Positions 58,116-64,000 of a DNA stretch of 64,000 bases are shown here, piece after piece (the first letter of the stretch is position 1; each line of letters opens with the position of its first letter). The stretch is from contig NZ_JAPDRH010000002.1 in assembly GCF_040706555.1 (NCBI RefSeq), positions 744,001 through 808,000 of the forward strand. Direction: 5' to 3'. Made by a program: the position numbers and the translations under genes. Origin of the DNA: Lentisalinibacter salinarum (GTDB lineage: Bacteria; Pseudomonadota; Gammaproteobacteria; Steroidobacterales; Woeseiaceae). A model generated the notes under the pieces. It worked only from the letters and a program-made list of their open reading frames with translations. It had not been told where the DNA came from and did no database searches.

Positions 58116-59884
58116 ACCTGGAAGTCACGCTGCTGTTCGCGCTGATGGCCGGCGTCCTCGTGATGCTGATCTGGGGCCGGTGGCGTTACGACATCGTCGC
58201 CTTCGCCGCCCTGGTGATCGGGGTGATCGCCGGACTGGTACCGAGCGACGAGGCATTCTCCGGCTTCGGCCACCCCGCAACCATCGTCATCGCCCTCGTG
58301 CTGGTGCTGAGCCGGGCCCTGTCGAACGCCGGCGTCGTCGACCTCGTGGTGTACTACCTGGTGGACAAGTCCCGCCGCCTCGGCGGCCACATCGCGGTGA
58401 TGGCCTCCCTGTCGGCCTCACTCTCCACGCTGATGAACAACGTGGCGGCGCTCGCGCTCCTGATGCCCGTGGACATGGAGGCCGCGAGGAAGGCGAAGCG
58501 CACCGCCGCACGCACGCTGATGCCCATGTCCTTCGCCAGCATCCTCGGCGGCATGGTGACGCTGATCGGTACGCCGCCCAACATCGTCATTGCCGAGTAC
58601 CGTGCCGATGCGCTCGGCGAGCCCTACCAGATGTTCGACTTCACGCCGGTGGGCCTCGCCTGCGCCGTCGTCGGCGTGGCCTTCGTGGTGCTCGCCGGCT
58701 GGCGGCTGCTGCCGGAGGGCGAGCTGAAGCCCCAGGAGGAAGACGGCGTGCTCACCGGCTACATCGCCGAACTCGAGGTGCCCGAGGATTCGGAGGTGAT
58801 CGGCAAGCGCGTGCGCGAGCTGGACGAGGTGGCCGAGAACAACGACGCCGCCGTCATCGGCCTGGTGCGCCAGGGCAAGCGCATGCCGGGCTTCGCCCGC
58901 ATCGTCGAGATCCGCAAGGGCGACGTGCTGGTGGTGGAGGCGAACCCCGAGGGCATCGACAAACTCGCCGACAAGCTCGGCCTCGAGCTGAGCGGTCAGC
59001 CGAAGACCGAAGATGACGAGACGCCCGAGGACCTCGCCCTGCTGGAGGTGGCGGTACCCGTGGGCGCCCGCATCGCCGGGCGTTCGGCCAATTCCCTGCG
59101 GCTCCTGTATCGCCACGGCGTTGCACTCATGGGCGTCGCCCGCCAGGGCCGGCGCTTCCGCGACCGGGTGCGCAAGGTGGACATCGAGCCCGGCGATGTG
59201 CTGCTGCTGATGGGCCCGGCCGAGCAGCTTCCCACCGTCGCCCAGTGGATGGGCTGCCTGCCACTGGCCGAGAAGGACCTTCCGTCGCTGCAGCGACGGA
59301 AGTCGGGCATCGCCGTGTCCATCTTCGCTGCGGCGATCGTCCTGGCCAGCACCGGCGTGCTGGACCTCACCGTGGCGCTGGCCGCAGCGGTGGTGGGCAT
59401 GGTGGCGACGGGCATCATGCCGCTGCGCCAGCTCTACGACTCCATCGAATGGCCGGTCATCGTGCTGCTGGGCTCGCTGATCCCTCTCGGTGAGGCACTG
59501 GAGACCACCGGCGGCACCGGGCTAATCGCCGATACGGTGGTGCAGCATTCCGATGTCCTGTCGCCCGTGATGATCCTGGTGCTGCTGATGGTGGTCACCA
59601 TGACGCTCTCCGACGTGCTGAACAATGTCGCCACGGCGGTCATCGCCGCACCGGTGGCCGTGGAGATCGCCCACCGGCTGGGGGTAAACCCGGATACCTA
59701 TCTCATGGCCGTGGCCGTCGGCGCCTCCTGTGCGTTCCTCACGCCCATCGGCCACAAGAACAACACCCTGATCCTCGGCCCCGGCGGCTACCGCTTCGGC
59801 GATTACTGGCGCATGGGCTTGCCACTGGAGGTACTGATCGTGCTGGTCGCTACGCCGATGCTGCTGTGGGTCTGGCCGCTCTGA
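58112..59884 (+). CDS. SLC13/DASS-family permease with two TrkA-C (RCK-C) domains
   Basis: 590 aa from a GTG that overlaps the hydrolase stop. N-terminal helices (LLFALMAGVLVMLIWG, VAFAALVIGVIAGLVP and others) contain the family SNT-like segment in SASLSTLMNNVAALALLMPV. Two TrkA-C domains occupy about residues 215-385 (DSEVIGKRVRELDEVAENNDAAVIGLVRQG and ARIAGRSANSLRLLYRHGVALMGVARQG). C-terminal helices end in the second family motif (FLTPIGHKNNTLILGPGGY). This split permease/TrkA-C/permease layout is that of bacterial anion or sulfate carriers of the group. Substrate open. Confidence 0.9.
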   Translation: MNLEVTLLFALMAGVLVMLIWGRWRYDIVAFAALVIGVIAGLVPSDEAFSGFGHPATIVIALVLVLSRALSNAGVVDLVVYYLVDKSRRLGGHIAVMASLSASLSTLMNNVAALALLMPVDMEAARKAKRTAARTLMPMSFASILGGMVTLIGTPPNIVIAEYRADALGEPYQMFDFTPVGLACAVVGVAFVVLAGWRLLPEGELKPQEEDGVLTGYIAELEVPEDSEVIGKRVRELDEVAENNDAAVIGLVRQGKRMPGFARIVEIRKGDVLVVEANPEGIDKLADKLGLELSGQPKTEDDETPEDLALLEVAVPVGARIAGRSANSLRLLYRHGVALMGVARQGRRFRDRVRKVDIEPGDVLLLMGPAEQLPTVAQWMGCLPLAEKDLPSLQRRKSGIAVSIFAAAIVLASTGVLDLTVALAAAVVGMVATGIMPLRQLYDSIEWPVIVLLGSLIPLGEALETTGGTGLIADTVVQHSDVLSPVMILVLLMVVTMTLSDVLNNVATAVIAAPVAVEIAHRLGVNPDTYLMAVAVGASCAFLTPIGHKNNTLILGPGGYRFGDYWRMGLPLEVLIVLVATPMLLWVWPL

Positions 59885-59954
59885 GCGGCAGCGTTGGGAA
59901 CCCCCTGGTGCTCTGGTAGTCTGCTTTCCTCACTACGGCAGGATCGGAAGAACC

Positions 59955-61445
59955 ATGGAATCACGTTATCGCGCAGGCCGGGCAGGCCTGCCGGCCGCAC
60001 TCGCGGCCCTGCTGCTGGCCGGCTGCCAGCCGGGCGGCGCACCGGAGACCCCCGCCGCGGGCGCCGACGCGCCGCAACCGTCCGCGCAGGCTCGTAACAC
60101 GGACACCGCCGATGCCGGCTCCGGCTACCGGGTACCGGTGCGCTACCACACGCTGGACAACGGCCTGAAGGTGGCGATGTCCCGGGATGCCACCGCCCCC
60201 ATCGTCACGGTGGCCGTCTACTACAACATCGGCTTCCGCATCGAGCCCCGGGACCGCACGGGCTTCGCCCACCTGTTCGAACACATGATGTTCCAGGGAT
60301 CGGCGAACCTCGGCAAGATGGAATTCGTGCAGCTCGTGCAGCGTAACGGCGGCGTGCTGAACGGCTCGACCCGGTTCGACTACACCAACTACTTCGAGAT
60401 CGTGCCGGCCCACAAGCTCGAAACCGTGCTGTGGGCCGAGGCCGACCGCATGGCCAGCCTGGACATCACCCAGGAGAATCTCGCCAACCAGCAGGCCGTG
60501 GTGAAGAACGAGGTCAAGGTGAACGTCCTCAACACGCCCTACGGCGGCTTCCCCTGGCTGGACATGCCCCAGGCGGCCAACGAGAACTGGTACAACGCCC
60601 ATAATTTCTACGGCGACCTGGAGGACCTGGACGCCGCCACCCTCGACGACGTGGCCGACTTCTTCCACAAGTACTACGCGCCAAACAACGCGGCCGTGGC
60701 CATCGTGGGCGACATCGACTACGACGAGGCCCTCGCTCTCGTCGAGAAGCACTTCGGCGATATCCCGCGCTCGGAAGAAGAGATCGTGCTGCCGGACATC
60801 AGCGAGCCGCGTCAGGAGAGCGAGAAGCGCGAGGGTCGGGTCGACCCGCTCGCGACGCGGCCGGGCTACGCCTTCGCCTACCATGTGCCCCCGCGCCTCA
60901 CGCCCGAGTGGTACGCCATGGGGCTCATCGACCAGATCCTGGTGCAGGGCGAGGACAGCCTGCTGCACCAGGCGCTGGTGAAGGACGCCGGCATCACCTC
61001 GTCGGTGTCCGGCGGGATCAACGCCTTCCTGGGCAACATGCTGAACTACAACGGCCCGATGCTCTGGCAGGCCTACCTCATCCACGACAACGACGTCGCC
61101 GCCGAGCGCATCACCGGCATCATCGACGAGGTGGTCCAGCGGCTGCGCACGGAGCCGGTGGACGCCGACACGCTGGAGCGAGCGACGGTGAAGTGGCGCT
61201 CCTCGTTCTACGACTACCTGGGCAGCATGTACGGCTTCGGCCGCGCGGACGTGCTGGCCTCGCTCTCGCTGTTCGACGACGACCCCTCACTCATCAACAA
61301 CTTCGAGCAACGCATCCTGGCGGTCACGCCGGATCTGATCCTGGAGACGGCGAAGGAATACCTGCGGCCGACGAACCGCACGATCTTCGTGCTGGAAGCC
61401 GGCGCGGCGGCAGGCGAACAGGAGGAGGCAGGCGATGAGCAGTAA
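59955..61445 (+). CDS. M16 zinc peptidase, lipoprotein, catalytic subunit
   Basis: 496 aa. The lipoprotein signal ends ALLLAGC. The inverted zinc motif HxxEH is intact in TGFAHLFEHMMFQGS, with the distal Glu expected in the QQAVVKNEVKVNV stretch about 75 residues on. The M16 core continues in YYAPNNAAVAIVGDIDYDEALALVEKHFGDIP. Pitrilysin-type enzymes cut short peptides in a closed chamber. It pairs with the inactive homologue encoded next, whose start overlaps its last codons. Confidence 0.93.
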   Translation: MESRYRAGRAGLPAALAALLLAGCQPGGAPETPAAGADAPQPSAQARNTDTADAGSGYRVPVRYHTLDNGLKVAMSRDATAPIVTVAVYYNIGFRIEPRDRTGFAHLFEHMMFQGSANLGKMEFVQLVQRNGGVLNGSTRFDYTNYFEIVPAHKLETVLWAEADRMASLDITQENLANQQAVVKNEVKVNVLNTPYGGFPWLDMPQAANENWYNAHNFYGDLEDLDAATLDDVADFFHKYYAPNNAAVAIVGDIDYDEALALVEKHFGDIPRSEEEIVLPDISEPRQESEKREGRVDPLATRPGYAFAYHVPPRLTPEWYAMGLIDQILVQGEDSLLHQALVKDAGITSSVSGGINAFLGNMLNYNGPMLWQAYLIHDNDVAAERITGIIDEVVQRLRTEPVDADTLERATVKWRSSFYDYLGSMYGFGRADVLASLSLFDDDPSLINNFEQRILAVTPDLILETAKEYLRPTNRTIFVLEAGAAAGEQEEAGDEQ

Positions 61446-62886
61446 GACAGCACAGCCGATGCGCAGCGGCGCCCTGGCAATCATGGCGACCATGGCAACG
61501 ACAGCGGCGCTGGCCACCCTCCTGCTGACGGCGACGGCCGGAGCGCAGGAGGCGGAGCCGGCGAAAGAAGCGCCGCCACCCGGCGGGGAACCGAAGGACT
61601 TCTCGCTGCCGGAGAAGGAGAGCTTCGGCCTGGAGAACGGGCTCGAGGCCACGCTGGTCGGCTTCGGCACGCTGCCGAAGGCGACCGTCAGCGTGGTCGT
61701 GCGGGCCGGCAACCTCAACGAGGGCGGGCAGACCTGGCTCGCCGATCTGGCCGGCGATTTCCTGCTGGAGGGCACGGCCAGCCGCAGCGCCGCCGAGATA
61801 GCCCGCCAGGCCGCCGCCATGGGCGGCCAGGTGAACGTCGAGGTGGGCGCCGACCGCACCATCGTCCAGAGCGACGTCCTGAAGGAATACGCGCCGCAGA
61901 TGACGCGGTTGCTGGCGGACATCGTCCGCAACGCGGCCTTCCCCGCCTCCGAGCTGGAGCGGCTGAAGCGCGACCGCCAGCGCCAGCTGAGCATCGCGGG
62001 CACCCAGCCGCAGCAGATGGCGCTGGCTGCGTTCCGTAACGCACTGTACGGCGACCATCCCTACGGCAACCTGCTGCCGGAGGCAGAACAGCTCGCCGCC
62101 TACACGCTGGAGGATGCCCGCGGCTTCTATGCGGAGAACTACGGCGCCAGGCGTACCCACGTCTACGTGGCCGGGCAGTTCGACCGGCAGGCGGTGAGCG
62201 CCGCCATCCGCGAGTCCTTCGGCGACTGGGCGGCCGGACCGGAGATCCTGGTGGACGTGCCCGAGCCCGCCGAAGGCAAGGTGGCGGTGGACATCATCGA
62301 CCGGCCCGGCGCCTCCCAGTCGAATCTGTATCTGGGGCTGCCGGTGCCGGACCCCTCCAGCCCGGACTGGATCCCGCTGCAGGTCACCAACACCCTGCTG
62401 GGCGGCTTCTTCTCCTCGCGCATCACGAGCAATATCCGCGAGGACAAGGGTTACACCTATTCACCCTACAGCACGCTCTCCAGCCGCTACCGGGACGCCT
62501 ACTGGGCCGAGGTGGCCGCCGTGACCACGGAGGTCACCGGCCCCGCCATCGAGGAGATCATGGGCGAGGTCGCGCGGCTGCAGTCCGCCGCACCGCCGGT
62601 GGAGGAGCTGGACGGCGTGAAGAACTACACCGCCGGCACCTTCGTGCTGCAGAACTCCACCCGCGGCGGCATCATCAACCTGCTGGCCTACCAGGAGCTG
62701 CACGAGCTGCCGGACTCCTATCTGACCGACTACGTGAGCAACGTCTTCGCGGTGACGCCGGAAGATGTGTCGGAGACGGCCGAGCTCTACCTCCGCGAGG
62801 AGGACATGACGGTGGTCGTGGTCGGCGACCGCAGCCAGATCGCCGAGCAGGTCGCGCCCTGGGTCGGCGGCGACGAGGAAGACTGA
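61435..62886 (+). CDS. M16-family partner subunit, zinc motif lost
   Basis: 483 aa with a signal peptide (MATMATTAALATLLLTATAGAQ). The M16 fold is preserved (GFYAENYGARRTHVYVAGQFDRQAV, SRITSNIREDKGYTYSPYSTLSSRYRDAYW), but the position of HxxEH reads WLADLAGDFLLEG, without histidines. It is thus the inactive, substrate-holding half of a heterodimer with the preceding gene, as in mitochondrial processing peptidase and paired bacterial M16 proteins. The 11-base overlap supports co-translation. Confidence 0.9.
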   Translation: MSSKTAQPMRSGALAIMATMATTAALATLLLTATAGAQEAEPAKEAPPPGGEPKDFSLPEKESFGLENGLEATLVGFGTLPKATVSVVVRAGNLNEGGQTWLADLAGDFLLEGTASRSAAEIARQAAAMGGQVNVEVGADRTIVQSDVLKEYAPQMTRLLADIVRNAAFPASELERLKRDRQRQLSIAGTQPQQMALAAFRNALYGDHPYGNLLPEAEQLAAYTLEDARGFYAENYGARRTHVYVAGQFDRQAVSAAIRESFGDWAAGPEILVDVPEPAEGKVAVDIIDRPGASQSNLYLGLPVPDPSSPDWIPLQVTNTLLGGFFSSRITSNIREDKGYTYSPYSTLSSRYRDAYWAEVAAVTTEVTGPAIEEIMGEVARLQSAAPPVEELDGVKNYTAGTFVLQNSTRGGIINLLAYQELHELPDSYLTDYVSNVFAVTPEDVSETAELYLREEDMTVVVVGDRSQIAEQVAPWVGGDEED

Positions 62887-62928
62887 GGACGACCCGGGCG
62901 GTTCAATCCCTGATGCGGCGCGGCGGCG

Positions 62929-63702
62929 TCACCAGCGTGCCGCCGCGCTCATGGCGCCGTCCACGACCAGATTCGCGCCGCTCACCCAGCGGGCCGCCGG
63001 GCTCAGCAGGTAGACGATGGCGTCGGCCACGTCCGTGCCCGTGCCGAGCGTGCCCAGCGGCACCTTCTCCCGCCAGCGGGCCACGCCCTCCGGCCAGGCC
63101 TCCGCCAGGCCCTCCCGGTCGATCAGCCCCGGCGAGACCGCGTTGACCCGGATGCCCGCCGGACCCAGCTCCATGGCGCTCGCGCGGGTCAGCATGAGAA
63201 GACCCGCCTTGCTCGCCGCGTAATGGGCATGGTTCGGCGCGGGGTCCAGCCCCTCGATGGAGGCCACGTTGACGATGGCGCCGCCGCGCCCGGCCGCCTG
63301 CCACCCGGCGGCCATCTCCCGCGTGATCAGGAAGACGCCGTCCAGGTTGGTGGCCATGAGCCCGCGCCATTCGTCCGCGCCGATCGCTGCGAAGGCCGTG
63401 ACGTCCTGGCGTGCGGCCATGTTGACCACGCCGTCCGGCAGGCCGCCCCGCCGCTCCAGCTCGCCGAGCAGCCCGCGGATGCCTTGCTCCCCCGAAAGGT
63501 CGGCGCCGACGGTAAACGCATGACCGCCCTGCTCGCCGATACGCCGGGCCAGGGCATCCGCGCGCTCGCCCGCCGTGTGGTAATGCACGATGACGCCCGC
63601 GCCCGCCTCGGCCAGGCGCAGCGCGGTCGCGGCGCCGATGCCGCCGGCGCCGCCCGTCACCAGCACGGTCCGCCCGGCGAGGGAGAAGGCTTCGAGGCTC
63701 AC
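62929..63702 (-). CDS. Short-chain dehydrogenase/reductase
   Basis: 257 aa from a GTG. Cofactor motif TGGAGGIGAATALRLAEAGAGV; NMAA replaces the usual NNAG; catalytic Ser in NVASIEG and Tyr-x3-Lys in HYAASKAG. C-terminal IVYLLSPAARWVSGANLVVDGAM is standard. The residues after the first strand (VIVHYHTAGERADALARRI) suit NADPH. Possible pteridine-reductase (FolM-like) relative, but not assigned. It starts eight bases after the DUF4389 gene stop on the same strand. Confidence 0.9.
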   Translation of the reverse strand: MSLEAFSLAGRTVLVTGGAGGIGAATALRLAEAGAGVIVHYHTAGERADALARRIGEQGGHAFTVGADLSGEQGIRGLLGELERRGGLPDGVVNMAARQDVTAFAAIGADEWRGLMATNLDGVFLITREMAAGWQAAGRGGAIVNVASIEGLDPAPNHAHYAASKAGLLMLTRASAMELGPAGIRVNAVSPGLIDREGLAEAWPEGVARWREKVPLGTLGTGTDVADAIVYLLSPAARWVSGANLVVDGAMSAAARW

Positions 63703-63709
63703 GCCTGCG

Positions 63710-64000
63710 CTACTCCTGCGGCCAGTCGAGATCGAAGGGAAACGGACGTTCCTCCGTGTTGAAGGTGAGGTAGCGCACGATCTGATAGGTGTAGGTCGCG
63801 AGCTGCTGGCCGAAGCGCTTCAGGTTCTCGTTCGTCCCGGCGGTGAACAGCACCCAGAAGAACTGGAGCACCACCACGGCACCGAGCACGACGCGCGAGA
63901 CGCCATACAGGAAGGCGATCACCACCATGAAGAACAGCCGCAGCCAGGTGGACCGCGACTTCACGTTCTCTTCCAGGGGACGCTGCGCCCCGGGGCCGGT
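63710..64000 (-). CDS. DUF4389 membrane protein (5' end beyond window)
   Basis: The frame stays open to the window edge (reading RPLEENVKSRSTWLRL), so a GTG at 63964 is probably internal; the visible part is 97 aa. Two hydrophobic helices (LRLFFMVVIAFLYGVSRVVLGAVVVLQFFWVLFTAG merged) lead to NENLKRFGQQLATYTYQIVRYLTFNTEERPFPF, the DUF4389 hallmark. Function unknown. Confidence 0.88.
   Translation of the reverse strand, partial: TGPGAQRPLEENVKSRSTWLRLFFMVVIAFLYGVSRVVLGAVVVLQFFWVLFTAGTNENLKRFGQQLATYTYQIVRYLTFNTEERPFPFDLDWPQE

Overview
The window is 64 kb of GC-rich (roughly two-thirds G+C), densely packed chromosomal DNA from a heterotrophic, probably halotolerant gammaproteobacterium. The pointers are an ectoine-type compatible-solute locus (ectA, ectB and a specialised aspartate kinase under a MarR regulator), a high-potential iron-sulfur protein, HemN, a TonB-dependent receptor, sodium-coupled carriers and GTAG-type REP palindromes. 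I see no rRNA, tRNA, CRISPR array, intact insertion sequence or prophage. Species-level placement is not possible from this sequence alone.

Layout. 1-5.2 kb: 3' end of a TonB-dependent receptor with its terminator, an alpha/beta hydrolase, a beta-repeat exported protein, a DUF2189 membrane protein and a PLP decarboxylase. 5.2-8.0 kb: a radical SAM gene translationally coupled to a two-domain UdgX-type uracil-DNA glycosylase gene, with a LexA-box-like operator lying in the promoter. 8-19 kb: small c-type cytochromes, a class V aminotransferase, hemN, an esterase, a very acidic DUF5666 lipoprotein followed by a DUF6502 protein, and an ECF sigma/anti-sigma-like pair. 18.4-19.0 kb: a gene-free stretch with many hairpins, including GNRA-type loops on the minus strand, then an AT-rich patch with two DnaA-box matches. 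19-30 kb: threonine aldolase, a Tat-exported molybdenum hydroxylase, a LOG protein, a cysteine-dioxygenase-like enzyme divergent from an Lrp regulator, HiPIP, and a sulfotransferase/glycosyltransferase/deacetylase operon. 30.4-36 kb: the ect locus (ectR-like, ectA, ectB, ask, sodium symporter), with ectC missing. 36-45 kb: fasciclin, the DUF1501/DUF1800 pair, amidase plus CBS protein, an AbgT transporter and a BciB-like flavin/Fe-S reductase lacking an ordinary start codon. 45-64 kb: a CadC-like regulator divergent from two tiny membrane proteins and a sterol-desaturase-family enzyme, an Att-like ABC exporter, methylthioribose-phosphate salvage genes ending in a REP-bounded structured spacer, hydrolases, an SLC13 carrier, an M16 peptidase pair, an SDR and a DUF4389 membrane protein cut by the window edge.

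How the parts work together. The best candidate for an under-described system is the operon at 5.2-8.0 kb. The radical SAM protein has a C-terminal helix-hairpin-helix. Its partner fuses a radical-SAM-linked domain to a UdgX domain carrying the KRRLH loop, whose histidine is known in mycobacterial UdgX to bond covalently to uracil-derived sites. The overlap of a near-consensus SOS box with the promoter argues for damage-inducible DNA repair or lesion tagging. Other items worth a second look are the ectC-less ectoine locus, the structured gene-free region at 18.5-18.9 kb, and REP elements whose GTAG ends supply the stop codons of flanking genes.
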